From Liolophura sinensis (lineage: Eukaryota > Mollusca > Polyplacophora > Chitonida > Chitonidae): DNA of 64,000 nucleotides. Shown in pieces: positions 1-12,347 of this stretch (position 1 is its first letter; every line of letters starts with the position of its first letter). Both the position numbers and the translations under genes were made by a program. The stretch is from positions 51,800,046-51,864,045 of the forward strand of contig NC_088302.1 of the NCBI RefSeq assembly GCF_032854445.1, written 5' to 3'. The notes beneath the pieces were generated by a model that saw nothing but the letters and a program-made list of their open reading frames with translations, searched no databases and had not been told where the DNA came from.

Positions 1-1462
1 ATTCTCCTCTTACATATGCCAGTTGCCACTCCTTATTATTTAGGCAATTCAAACTTGTAATATTATGGAATATATATTTTAGCTGATTTTTGATATCATC
101 TTAAAACCTGAACTTTGAAAGACATCTTCCCCTCCCCCTCACCCAAACAGTCACTTTTCTTCTTTAGCCCAATACTGCTGGGTATAATTGAAATATCCCT
201 CAGCACCCTGTTATACTCGAATTAATCAATCAATTGTAATGATGCTGCAGGAGAAAGGCTACAATGTTCTGTCCCCATGTATGCTGAGTATCATCCACGC
301 TTACGAGTGAAGGTGGGGGAGGGGGAGGGGTGGGGTCGGTGATGATGAAGGAGGGTCTGCTGGGACTGAGGAACGCGTCATCGCCTCTTCGCTCAACCAT
401 TACTCATACTCCGACTCTCTGGAGAAGAGCTGTGTAATGGATGGGCAGTGATGTATGGTAGGGTCAGAGAAATGGTCAAGAGACCATGACAATGGGCGGG
501 TAAATTAAGATGAAGGCAAAAACAATCGATCATAAAAATAAAACGTGGGTCGTGGAAGATACTACCATATTCAAAAGGAGAACTAACACAGAGTGATTTC
601 CTCTGTATCAACATAGCTGCTCTTGTGAAAAATTAACGTCAAAAAATTTGACAAATATTCTTAGCTTACCTTTTTCGATATCCATGTATCATGAAGAATT
701 GTGTCGAATAGTATGTCACAAAACTAACTGATTATCCAGGTCACAGGACTGTACGTTTTTCTGTGGTGGATCTAAATAATAACAATGAGACTAGATACTA
801 GTAGACGTTTTTTGGAATACCACTTGTGGAAGAACAATGATACCGAATAACGGCTTTTCATAAAAATATAAACAATGCCAATGACACCGTTGAGTAGTTG
901 TGGAACAAAACAGTACCGGTACATTTCGTTCAAAATGGCAAATGTCAACGTTTACGCTAAATGATCTAAAAGCACCACTGTTTCATTATTAAACGTATAG
1001 AAAAGCTGAGCTACACAGAACTAGATTCAATGGTATACACCTTGGTGAGAGGAGATGTAATTAGGTAAATGTCATCAGAACCTCTAGAGGGCCTGTCTCC
1101 TGGATGGATAGTAATGGATGCCGAGGGCCATTGTCATGTACCGATCAGTCGATCCAAGAGAACCTAATTAGGACAAATCACTGTACATATACCCTTGAGA
1201 CGCCATTTCTGAAAATCTTTAGTTATTTATTCATAACATCGCTAACACGGCCATCAGAATGTGATAACAGGCCTTATGAACATTATATACAGGTTATAAT
1301 CTGTTTCTTTTAACTTGTTGCCTGTATCCAACTATATATAAAATTAGTGGTTACTCGCTACAAAAAAAAATGCTCTTCGTTAGTGACATGTAGTTTATGA
1401 ATAAAGGTTTTTGAATTATTACGTCACCCCAGGCAATGGGTTGTTGGCATCAAAACCAAGCG
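1..1462. other. No gene recognised
   Basis: Apart from the G-rich run at 314-335, nothing supportable. The minus-strand frame at 393-614 has no recognisable motif. Confidence 0.5.
314..335 (+). other. G-quadruplex-forming run
   Basis: GGGGG-A-GGGGG-A-GGGG-T-GGGG: four G-runs with single-base loops, a textbook quadruplex motif on the plus strand. No gene is visible next to it. Confidence 0.8.
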
Positions 1463-1727
1463 GGGATCTCCGTGGCCGAGGGGAGTATCACGCCAGCACA
1501 GAGCAATGACCCAGAAGCCTCTCGTCATTGCGGTCGCTGTGAGTTCAGGTTCAGCTCATGCTTGCTTCCTCTTCGGGCGTACGTGTGAAGGTCTGGTAGC
1601 AATCTGCAGATGGCTGTGGGTTTCCTCCTGGCTCTGTCTGTTCCTTCCAACATAATGTTGGCCACCGACGTGTGAGTGAAATAGTCTTGAAAACGGCGTA
1701 AAACACCAATGAAATAAATAAAAACCA
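1463..1727 (+). mobile_element. tRNA-derived SINE (family A), near full length
   Basis: Head with box A-like CGTGGCCGAGG (~1471) and box B-like GAGTTCAGGTTCAGCTC (~1543-1559), a conserved body (GATGGCTGTGGGTTTCCTCC; ATAATGTTGGCC; GTGAGTGAAATA) and a tail CCAATGAAATAAATAAAAA. Other family copies in the window share the body and tail. Confidence 0.82.
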
Positions 1728-4700
1728 GTCTAACGGAGTGAAATATTATGAATTTAAAATCTTGCTTACAGTAACATGGCAGTTCAATATATCATTGTGT
1801 AGAGCGTGTGGTGTTAGTTAACGCTAATAAAGGGCAATTTTGATAGTTTGAATTCGACTCATTTTACATAGAGATGAATATAGACGACGAGTTAAAAGAA
1901 ACAGACTAAATCATAATGATGGAGGTTGTGCCTTTGCTAACACATGGACGCAGCATGAACTGCTGAAAGAAAGACTTGTAAAGGCTCCCATGCCAAGAAA
2001 CGCAGCTATCGCATTCATTTGACCTCAAGGTTCTCTTGCGTTTAGTAAACAAAAACACATGATTATTCACAAAACTTTGCATGCTGGAGACGCCATTACA
2101 ACACTGTGGTTTACAGTAAATCACGTTGAGCAAGTTATTCCAAGACAAATGCTGATATTACTGCACTATACGGGACTTGGTAGACACAGTACTAGCATTG
2201 GGAGAACATTTAACCCCTGCATAAGCTATTTGGTCATCATTAGTCTACAGAAAACAACGACGTAATTATTTGAAAAAGTTTTCGAAACTGCATAAGCGAC
2301 AAGAAGGGACATGGGATAGTTCATGGCCACAAGACAAAGTCAAAGTGCAGGGAAGGTGAAGACTGAATACTTCCTCGTGAAATCATATAGCATAACGCGA
2401 AAGCCAAGTATGAAGAAATTCTGGCTTGGAATGGCAATAAACGAAGGGGCCGATTCCACAAGGCCAACTTTTATGTGGAAGTAAGCCTGAACACGTTGAT
2501 AAAGTGCTTTGTCAAGTCAAATGTCTAATGATTTCATGTCTCGGAGTCATTAATCATGTTAATATAGTCTTAAATAGGTTTTGATTTAAATGGAACTCTG
2601 CCATTATATGTTCTCGTTATCAAGAGTTAAACCAAGAGGTTAGCTTATCCTGCAGTATACAAAATAGGCTAAATTATTGCTATCGGCAATAGGGTAGCGC
2701 ACCACCATCCATCAAGCGGTTTGCTGGTAGTGTGCCTGTACAATGAGTCTGGGAGGTTTTTCGGTGAATAATCCCCAGCACTCATGTTTAACGTTTTGCC
2801 TAATTCCACCTAACGCTTGGCCAGGGACGGTATCTGCGACGTGTTTTCCGGCATTTTTCAGAACTGTTTATGATTCTCTCTCCAAATCGCAGTATTTACA
2901 TACTTTATTATCGATATTCGGATGTTTGTGTTGTAAGTTGTTGGTATGGCGAATACCGATTTACATGGCATTACCATTATATATAGACTGAGCCCCAGGA
3001 GGCAGTACAATATCACTATTGGGTTTAATCAGGTAGAAGAACAGCATAATGAAATGAAATGGATATAAAGATATTCTGTTTCCAATGAAGTCATGACTGA
3101 TCGCAGTTAGCAAATAATACAAAAGCATATGTCAAATCTTAAAGAAAACTGTATTTGAACACTCCACCTCTTTGGTTACGGATTGGTTGTCTGAACTGGA
3201 CTGAGTAATTTGTCCAAGGGAAGTCTAATTTATCCACTTTGCCAGCGAGGACCCCCCCCCCCCTCCCAATAGACCGAAATTGGACACAGTACTTGTTAAA
3301 TTAAAGTGGCCTCTCTCGAAACATACTGACGTCATTGTCGTGGGGATACAATCATAGAACGCCATAGAAATCGATCAATACTGCATAACACGGCAGATTC
3401 TCATTTGTCCTCATCACGATAAAAACAAAACAAAAAAGTAGAAACACCCTGACATTTCACATTCGAGATAAACTCAACATAGAATACATTTGTCCTTGTT
3501 GCTAACTCTGTATTTCAACATCTATCAAAACGTTTTTGTTGGGGGTTACTTGATTCTAGTTCCTTTCACATCACACCCACTGTCTGTTATTCTGCAGACA
3601 TTTTACATGGTTATATACCCTACGTGGGAAGCTCTTCCAGCAAGCTGCGGATCGTCGTGGGTTTACCCAGGACTCCTCACACCATAATGTCAGTGCCCGT
3701 CGTATAAGTGAAATAAGCGTAAAACGCCAATAAAAAAAACAAATACATGGCTATATCAAGGCTTGTTTTCATAGAGCCGACAATCTCCCGCCGGCTGTAT
3801 GGTTATGCCACCGGTGATAATGTATCGCCGCCTGTCCACGCCCTGAAAACATGCGAATCGCCAGTACCGCCGCACTCAGCCGCCGGCAGTCATCCGCCGG
3901 GTGATTCAGAACAAGGCTTATTCTCTTCTGATGCACCCGACTGGATTCTCATCTAGACGATGAAATCCAGCATATGAATACTTGACCATTATTAACCATT
4001 ACATATCAAAATCTTGTTGCTTAATAAAAAAAAAAGAAAATGTTGTAAGAAATCGTTTTAAAATGCAGACCCAGACGTCCCTCACGACAGCACTGGTATG
4101 TCGTTAGACATGGCACCAGCTGTAGGGCTTGTAATGTGGTTAGCCCAGGTGGTTATGTCAGCCAGGAACACCTGCGCTCTCTGAACCAATCTGACCTCAT
4201 AAATGACAATTGTCAACCTAGCTGCTTGTCAGCCTGCTCCAAGCAGTACAGGTGTTTTTACGTTCCTTTCAAGAGATGTTAATTGATGGTTGGTGCCTCA
4301 CACTTTAAGGAGCATGAAAGAGTGTATGGTGTTTGAAGTTTAGTTGATGTGTTATTTACTGATCTATGCTTGGATTTACATTTCCATTGTTTTAATGTTA
4401 TTGTATGTTAAATGTGATGGACAACTGCAAGGGTGCAACTATCGGAGAGTAAAGATGAGAAACAACTGACTTGTAAAACTCTCACATCAGCGATAGGCCT
4501 TACAAAAGATCATACATAGAAACACAAAGACGCTTGAATAAGTTCAATACATATATTTGAACATAATAGACAAAAAATACAAGTGACATTAATATACTAA
4601 ACAATACAAATAATTACAAAAAATATATAGTCTCTTACTGATGACAGCGTCCAAATCCTGATGGAATATTACAAAGGCGAGTTAGTCAGAGGATTACAGT

Positions 4701-4910
4701 TCAGAGGAACACAGTTTAATAAGTGACAACCTGTAGTGGGCCCGGCGCTCTGACGATCTTTATCGCAAACTGCCTGTGAAGGTGAAACTTCTCAGGGCGG
4801 ACGGGTTGACGGTTGCGTCCGTTATGCCGAGTTGGCGATGTATGTTTCACTTCTCGGAAATATACACAAAGTCACTTTCATCACTGTAAACTGGGATGAA
4901 ATGTACGTAA
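1728..4910. other. No gene recognised apart from one SINE fragment
   Basis: A C-run at 3252-3263 and the SINE fragment at 3622-3745 are the only identifiable items. Confidence 0.5.
3622..3745 (+). mobile_element. Family A SINE, 3' part
   Basis: Holds CTACGTGGGAAG, GGATCGTCGTGGGTTTACCC, ATAATGTCAGTGCCCGTCGT and AAACGCCAATAAAAA; the tRNA head is missing. Confidence 0.75.
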
Positions 4911-5338
4911 TCGCATAAAGAGACAATGAGCGATACAAGCTCTAAAATAGTATCTCAAACTATTAGCAAGTGGCGAAACACAAGTTCTTAAAGTGCTACG
5001 CACAGAAAATAGAGTACAAACGACGAATGCCTGATAATGATCTCCAAACCCATCACAATCCTTCACAGTGGATGAGAGTAAATGATTGCTCTCAAGAGGA
5101 CTTGACAAAACGACTGCGAGCTTCACAGCTCCGTCGCTCATATTTATGAGCGATATGAGTAAACACATTTACAACACAGATACATATTTTCAGAATGTAT
5201 ACTCTATGTACAATGACACTAAACTCATAAACACCGAAGCCTCGAGGCTATAACGTACATGGATGGGAAAATGTAGGTCAAACACTGACTCAAGAAGAAA
5301 TAAAAAAAATACAATATTTAAAGAAATGGCTCGTAACA
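4911..5338 (-). repeat. 3' LTR of the Gmr1-like element
   Basis: On the minus strand it starts TGTTACGAGCC right after a purine tract and is homologous to 8417-8925. The outer end is eroded; similarity fades near 4908-4915, so that edge is approximate. Confidence 0.7.
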
Positions 5339-5354
5339 CTTCCCCCACCCCCCA
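5339..5354 (-). other. Polypurine tract of the LTR element
   Basis: Minus-strand GGGGGGTGGGGGAAG lies directly against the TG of the 3' LTR, where plus-strand DNA synthesis of LTR retrotransposons is primed. Confidence 0.7.
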
Positions 5355-5495
5355 AAGAAAAGATAATTGTACATAAGTACGGTGGTTTTTACAATCACTA
5401 AATATAAAGCTTATATACAATACTGACAAAATGATGTTACAAGGTATATATGTACATATACAAAGAAATATACATATACAAATCCCAGTCAGGCT

Positions 5496-6807
5496 CTGGA
5501 TGGCATATCAGCCACAATGTTATCGTTGCCAGCAAATATGCACAATCTCCAGAGTATAACACTGTAAGGTGAAACACCATCGTAATAATCTCTGATTTTT
5601 GTTGTTAACCTTCTCTAAGAAAACCAAAGGGTCGTGATCAGTATACACAGTGACATTATAAGGACAACTGGTCAAATACACTTCGAAATGCTGTACAGCC
5701 AGCATAAGGCCAAATGACCCCTTCATTCTTTTCATGTTTATTTAGTTTCCTAGAGAAGTAATTTACAGGCTGTTCTATCCCATCCTGTCCTTATCGGAGC
5801 AAAACAGCTCCTACTCCTGTGTCACTAGCGTACACTACCATCTTAAACGGACGGCTAAAATCTGAAGCTATCAAATAGGAGGGTTAGATAAAATGGCCTG
5901 TCAAAAGCTGACTGACACCTATCCCACCATACAAAATTGACATTCTTTTTAAGCAACTGTGTCAATGTAGCAGCAACATCGCTGATATTGGGTACAAACT
6001 TGCGGTAAAAACTACACACTCCAAGCACTCTGAGAATGTCTTCTTCACCAGTAGGCACAGGTAGATCCAGTATGGCCTGAACTTTAGCTGAACGAGGAAC
6101 TACCTGTCCACCACCAACATCCTGACCAAGGTATGTCACTTGTCCTTTGCATATTCTGTCTCTTAAGATTAATCACCAAACCTAATGCAGACAAAAATTA
6201 GAGAATATGTTTTCCAGATGTGTACAATGGTCTTCCCTCGTGCTAGTCACGCGAGAAAGTCATCTATATAGGTTGTGGAGAATTCCAGTCCTTCTACAAT
6301 CTTATTGGCTAACCTCTGAAACGCCGCCGCAGTATTTTTCATGCCAAACGGTGTGACACCAAACTGATAAAATTCCGAAGGAGTAGCAAAGGCAGATATC
6401 TCTTTAGCCCTATCTGTTAATGGTACCTGCCAGTAACCCTTACGGAAATATATCTTAGTAATAAACTTGGCATTTCCTACCCTATTAATACAATCCTTAA
6501 TATGTGGAATAGGATACGAATCCGTCTTGGTTACAGCTTTGACCTCTCTGTAATCCACACATAGGCGTACAGAACCATCGGGCTTGAGGATAACTACAAT
6601 TGGCGAACACCAGCCAATCTGGCTAGGCTCTATAATCCCGTTGTCTAACATGTACTGTATTTCCTGTTTAACAAGCTTTAACTTCGCAGGGTTAATTCTG
6701 CAGGGGTGCTGTTTGATAGGTACAGCCCCTCCTACATTGACATCATGTACTGCAGCATTAGTACAACCTGGTACATCCGAACATATCTTAGGATAAGCCT
6801 CGAGCAA
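5496..6807 (-). pseudogene. Reverse transcriptase and RNase H of the Gmr1-like element, broken
   Basis: 6807-6247 encodes a gypsy-type RT: PIKQHPCRINPAK, VRLCVDYRE, GYWQVPLT, FGVTPFGMKN and the YIDD catalytic box. 6139-5855 is the connection (YLGQDVGGGQV). 5735-5520 is RNase H (VYTDHDPLVFL), ending in another frame at 5496 with DNIVADMPSRA and a stop. The frame breaks between these blocks leave no intact polyprotein. Confidence 0.88.
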
Positions 6808-6975
6808 CTTACAAGTACCCTGTCTCTAACTTTTAGAAAGATGACCTATCACTTCAAGTTAACTTGAATGGTAATTGGCTGTTTGGACTCAGCTCATGTA
6901 GTAGATAATTCATCACTCTTTTCTACATGATTTAGTGCTGTGTTAACCACCTGAAATGGTCCACTAAACTTGGCC

Positions 6976-7924
6976 TTAAGCGGTTCCTGAGGTAGGGGCA
7001 ACAAAACTAGAATCTGATCCCCAGGATCGTCTTGGCTTAGACTTCTTGTCATAATACCTTTTCATTTTCTCCTGAGAAGCCCTCGTATTAGCATGATCTA
7101 TTTGCCAGGCTTTACACAACCTGTCCCGAATCTGGGAAACATACTCTAATAAGTTTCCTTCTGTTTCCTGGGGTAAGATACGCTCCTTCATCAAATCTAT
7201 AGGACCTCTAACCTCATGACCATACATCAACTCAAATAGATGAAACCCAGTGGACTCATTACCAGTATCCCTAGTGGCAAACAACACAAATGGAATCCTT
7301 TGTCCCAATCTTCAGGGTATTCCATACAATATGCTCGTAGAGCACTCTTCATAATTTGGTGGTATCTTTCTGAAGCCCCTTGGGATTGAGGGTAATAAAC
7401 TGTGGATTTAATCCCCAGCTGGTACATAACTTCCCGAAATAAGTCTAATATAAAATTTGACCACTGGTCAGATTGTATTTCCTTAAGTAAACCATACAAT
7501 AACTGTAACAGACTATTAACAATCTGAGGAGTATTTATCAGTTTCAGTGGGATAGCTTCCGGAATCCTAGTAGCTGCATTCATAATGGTCAAAAGACAAT
7601 TGTATCCTGACTTAGTTCTAGGTAATGAATACCTTACTAAAAGGTTCACCAAAACCAGGAAATGAACGCCTTACACTATGCTATGGTTTTCCTACCAGCT
7701 AACAGGAGTGACATGTCTTACAGAAATTAACCACATTTATGGCGAGGGATTTTACTTTCTCTCTTTCTAATGCCTAAATGTCTGCCTGTTGCAATTTCAT
7801 GAACCATTCTAAGTACTTCATGTTTATAACTTGGAGGTAAGACAATTTGATTAAAAATTCCCCAGTCCTCATTAGCTGATACAAGAGGGGGTCTATACTT
7901 TCTTCTTAACAGCCCATCCTCCAT
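6976..7924 (-). pseudogene. Integrase region of the Gmr1-like element, broken into three frames
   Basis: 7924-7727 carries the H2C2-type zinc-binding start (H in the MVHEIATGRHLGI stretch); 7652-7227 carries the RNase H-fold core, with SDQWSNF and SQGASERYHQ; 7308-6976 carries the C-terminal part with YGHEVRGP, which then shifts frame into a GPY/F-like segment (FSGPFQVV). The first Asp-containing core strand is not clear. It precedes RT in transcript order. Non-functional. Confidence 0.78.
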
Positions 7925-7993
7925 ATAATATAGGTTCTGGAGTCTGTCCTACAGTGTACCTCCTTAACTTGTGGTTTAACGCTAGGACCAACA

Positions 7994-8191
7994 TTACCTA
8001 TCTCTACTTGTGACGACTTGAACTTTAGAACTTGAGTTAACAAAAGCTATGGACTTTCGCTCCTCTTCCCTTTTCAGTAATGGACACGTGGATAGTACGT
8101 GTCCTGTGCCTTTACAATAACGGCAAGAAGGTGGACTTACACCCTCTGTGAGAAGCAAAGCATTTTTTTTCAATGGGGCCAAATACAGCAA
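7994..8191 (-). pseudogene. Gag nucleocapsid fragment with CCHC zinc knuckle
   Basis: The 65-aa frame contains C-x2-C-x4-H-x4-C (CRYCKGTGHVLSTC, residues 23-36), the nucleic-acid binding knuckle of LTR-element Gag. Matrix and capsid regions are missing: only about 225 bp separate it from the 5' LTR. Confidence 0.75.
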
Positions 8192-8416
8192 GATGCTTCC
8201 ACAGGGCTACGTACGACATCCTCAATTTCATATCATCGACTTCCCAACTGTGACAGGAGGCCAGTGCACCGAAAAAGAGGAGATTTGACAAAGTTTTACC
8301 TAAATTTATAGTTACAGTCACTCTAAAGTGAAATGAAATGTTAGTTACGTGGTAAATGAACTGTTCTACATATGCAGACGTGGTTTTTAATTTTGACCAG
8401 GTTTTTATCACAAATT

Positions 8417-8925
8417 TGCATCTTATAATGAGCGATACGGGCTCCAAAATAATGTCTCAAACTGTTAGCAAGTGGCGAAACACAAGCTCCTAATGTGCTA
8501 CGTACAGAAAATGGAGTACAAATGATGAATGTCGCATAGCGTGAAAGCCGATATCTCCCAAACCCAGCAAAATTCTTCACAGTGGACGAGTAAAAATGTC
8601 TGCTCTCAAGTGGACTTGAGTAAATGACTGCTCTCAAGTGGACTTGAGCAAATGACTGCTAGCTTCACAGCTCCGTCGCTCGTACATTATACAATAACGT
8701 AAAGAATATTCTGGATGGTTTGATCTTAAACATGTTTACAACACCGATACATATTTCCAGAATGTATACTCTGTGTACAATGACACTAAACTCATAAACA
8801 CCGAAGCCTCGAGAACGTTTACAGCGCGGGCTGTAACGTACACAGAGGGGGAAATGTAGGTCAGACTATGACTCAAGATCAAATAAAAAGTAATAATACA
8901 ATGTTTAAAGACGGGATTCGCAACA
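8417..8925 (-). repeat. 5' LTR of the Gmr1-like element
   Basis: On the minus strand it starts TGTTGCGAATCC and ends ATAAGATGCA, so it has TG...CA ends. Long stretches match the 3' LTR; one 78-base block (about 8740-8815 against 5170-5246) differs at about three places, other parts much more. It holds a ~29-bp internal tandem duplication (CTGCTCTCAAGTGGACTTGA, about 8599-8660) where the 3' LTR has one copy. Confidence 0.75.
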
Positions 8926-10277
8926 GAACGCAACATTTTGGGTAATTCTAAACCAGTGACATTTAATAAATCGCAATTTACATCACAATTTACATTAAAT
9001 CAGAATAAAACCCTGACTGCAGTAAATTGAGAAGTGGTCGCTTTTCACCGGTTGCGTGTGACCATTTGCCAGCTATCACGCTGTCGTCGCTGCTCTGGCT
9101 TCGCTCTAATTGTGTACGTCTTTAATTACATTAGACAGCGGATTGGCTATAAATAGTGTGTCCAGCCAATCACGGACTTTAATATCAAAGTACTTGTTGC
9201 AGTAGAAAAAGTCTTCAGATGAGAGCTTGTTGGGCGGTGCCATGATAACACCCGCCATGTGTGCGATTCACTGACTGACAAGCAAACCAATCGTGTAAAT
9301 AGGATAAAGATTTGGGCGCTGGAAATCAAGAAAATCGATGAAAGCTGTTGCTATATTTTCATTTCTGGCACTTCATAGAAATCAAAACTTGACAGTTTTT
9401 GAATGAAATTGACACAGACAAACACAATCTAGTCTGCTTAAGCTTTTTTAAAATCTGAAGTGTGGCTGGGGCGCTGGACTCCTCATAGGAAGTCGATGAA
9501 ATCTGTGGCTACAAGGTCACGACCCGCTTGCACAAATAGATCGAAACTACAATATCGTGTAGGCCCTACAGTTGAGCCTGCAATTGCTTGTAAAAATAAG
9601 CTACGCCCCTTGCCCACAGGAATTGTAAGCCGATTGTAACTTTTCGGAGTTTCGATCTCAATCGCACGACAAATTTGACTCCTACATTTTGGTGGTCTGA
9701 TAGGTCAGAGATCGGTTGTCCATGTTCACAGCTTAGCTTCCACATAAACAGCTTGAATCGTTATACTCATCAACCTGGAACTCGGCTATGTTGCCTGTGC
9801 TGTCCCCAAAGTGTGAAAGCCAAACGCGACGAAAACAGGTTTCCCATGATCCTATAGCAATACCATGAATTAATATCACCACATTATGCGGTATTAATAA
9901 AGCCCCTAACGGTGTAATTGGAACAAGTATAAGCGGCTCTTCCACTTGGACATTAACCGAGCTTTGCAAAGCGCCATTTTGAAGTCACGCGACTCCGTTG
10001 CTAGGGTAGACTCGGCGGACTTAAGGATAAGATCATGATTTTTTTTTTCACAATAATTGCTTATAGTTCCTTCTATTCATTGTTCAAACAAAAATTATTG
10101 TTAAGACTCCCAAACAGGTTGCCCTTTTAGTGGTGTAATGTTCTTCGTTTCGGTCTAAATGTTACACGAGTTTATTTTTTTCCAGACGATGACGACTGCT
10201 CTCTTTGACTAACTTTTGATGCGAAAGGTAAGTTTGTCTATTGGGTTAAAGGAAAACGAGTTTTTGTAAAGTACAGC
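8926..10277. other. Intergenic, no gene seen
   Basis: Holds a diverged fragment (8999-9100) related to 19905-20010. The short frames here lack splice context, codon bias or recognisable motifs. Confidence 0.6.
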
Positions 10278-10292
10278 TTTGAATATTGAGGA

Positions 10293-10635
10293 GTGAGGGA
10301 GAGAGTGAGTGAGTGCTTGGGGTTTAACTTCGTACTTAACAACTTTTCAGTCATATGACAGAGAAGGAATCCTTGTTGCAGGACGGATTTCCACCCATTT
10401 TTTATCTAGTGCTGCGTTTCTGAGACAAATTACAGGGCAAGTAAGGCGCCCTGCCCAAGCCATTATACTGATACGGGGCAACTATTCGTTGCACTAACCC
10501 CTTAATGCTGAATGCCAAGCGAGGAAGTTAGATCTTCCTCTTTTTTAAGGTTTTAGGTGTGACCCGACCCAGGATTGACCATGGATCTACCTTCCCTCGA
10601 ACCGGACGCTCTACCAACGGTGCTATCGGTGGCGG
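10293..10635 (-). mobile_element. tRNA-derived SINE with CACT tail (family B)
   Basis: On the minus strand a tRNA-like head (TAGCACCGTTGGTAGAGCG A box; CCGGTTCGAGG B box) starts near 10630 and the element ends CACTCACTCACTC at 10293. Flanks carry an imperfect ~15-bp target duplication TTTGAATATTGAGGA (10278-10292) and TTTGATATATTGAGGA (10636-10651). The last ~50 bp resemble the LINE 3' end at 28505-28570. Confidence 0.85.
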
Positions 10636-11123
10636 TTTGATATATTGAGGACAACACAACGCGAAAAGATGGAGTTTCAGGTAAATGAATGGAAGAGTAC
10701 AGATCTGTATTTCTGAAAGCTAAGCTGATAAGAATGAAACAGATTTAGTTCCCGGTGTACGTGGAACGTTGACCATGTCAATAAATTTCTTGCCATCATT
10801 TTCAGAAGAGTTCGACATCATAATGTTTTCAACGAAATGTGAAAAAATTCAATTAAATTGAATATCTTTGCAAACCGAGCCGAAAATACTAACCAACAGT
10901 CTACGACTGTAAATATTTACAACAGGGTCGACCGGATTGTAATTTCTGATTGTAAGTTAGAACTATCGTATTGCTTACAATCCCTTCATGCAAAGGGTGC
11001 TTATTGTAAGCTAAGACTATGTTTTTGTGACCTTAGGTTGACGGTCCTTTTGTACATTCGGTCCCAGTTGTGACACCTCATTGAAATAAAAGCCTCACAC
11101 TCAGGAAAAGCAAATACCATTAC

Positions 11124-11242
11124 TCTATATCAAGCTAAATACATGTGTAATGGTTCTATATCAAGCTAAACACATGTATAATGGTTCTGTATAAAGCTAA
11201 ACACATGTATAATGGTTCTGTATCAAGCTAAATACAAGTTAA
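11124..11242. repeat. 31-bp tandem repeat, 4 copies
   Basis: CTATATCAAGCTAAAYACATG and TGTATAATGGTT recur at 31-bp spacing. Confidence 0.9.
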
Positions 11243-11860
11243 AACATGATGTTGACCACAAAGAACATATTAAATATATGTGGGGATACAGTTTATTTGA
11301 TTTTGGTCTCATGTTTACGGAAAACTTTATCAGTTAAAAGTATCCGCTGATAAAAGAGCTTTTTTGCTCTTACCAAAAGCTTGTTTTTTTTCCTTCTCTA
11401 TTCAGAAAAATTCAGAATACCCCACATTATCTCATCTTAGATCAACAAATGAAAGGACATGTGTCCTGATTATTTAGCTATCAACGTTCCCTCAAACAAT
11501 CTGTTAAACACTGCAGTTACACGGCAATCTATACATGTGTACATCTACGTCTCATGGGGTCTAATTTATAAGCCAGTATGGAACTAACTAAAACTTATTG
11601 GATGGATTTGATTTTTTGATATCTTGCTTTCAAAGATTTGTACTGAATATTACAATAACAGCACCTGAACTGCCGTAAGGCGTATAGCTGAAATAAGCTG
11701 TTGATTGTTCAGTACCTTGTTAACTCAATGGTCAACTGCTTATTGGCTATTTGGTAAGCATGCGTGTTAGCCTGGGTCCGCCATTGGTGTCTATGTATTG
11801 AAGTAAAACACAACAATCCCTATTCAAAAGCGAGCAGCGTATCAGGCTTTCTAGTAATAA

Positions 11861-12253
11861 TCCCGCTTTTTTGCGAACTTTTTTAGTTTAAGTGTTATGA
11901 AAAGCTCAACGCAGATGTGCCGTAGCAGATTTCCAACGAACCACACCCATGCCGACAATATGGAAGAACTATGAATCTCGTTTTTATACTTAAAAATTGT
12001 TGTCAAATGATTGAAGCTACATGCTGCATGATTATAGGTTATATATAACCCCAGGGACTGTTACTTATTGAGTTAATAGAGATAATATCTTAATGGACTA
12101 TTGATTAAGTTTAAAAATGATAAGGTAAGTCTTTATATATATATATATATATGACTGAACTCTCCAAACGTGACATCTGTACCCTTCATCGGTCGTTATA
12201 AAGAAGGCCATACATGGAAGAAATATAATTCTTCGTTTCGTTATGTTGATATA

Positions 12254-12347
<94 letters not shown>

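Larger units (their letters stand above)
4911..8925 (-). mobile_element. Degenerate Ty3/gypsy LTR retrotransposon, Gmr1-like (integrase upstream of reverse transcriptase)
   Basis: Read on the minus strand: 5' LTR (8925-8417), Gag zinc knuckle (~8130), integrase H2C2 region (~7924-7727), integrase core and C-terminal part (7652-6976), reverse transcriptase (6807-6247), connection (6139-5855), RNase H (5735-5496), polypurine tract (~5354-5339), 3' LTR (5338-4911). The pol parts are split by stops and frameshifts. A protease and most of Gag are missing. The order integrase then RT with a gypsy-type RT is the hallmark of the Gmr1 clade, known from fish and marine invertebrates. Confidence 0.85.

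Noticed and set aside
1463-1560. A functional tRNA gene at a SINE head
   Set aside because: Box A and B are present but the cloverleaf does not close and the body continues into the SINE.
5190-5429. Small open frames in the LTRs (also 4881-5168, 8341-8637, 8736-8936)
   Set aside because: They are similar to each other only because both LTRs are copies of one sequence; no protein motif.
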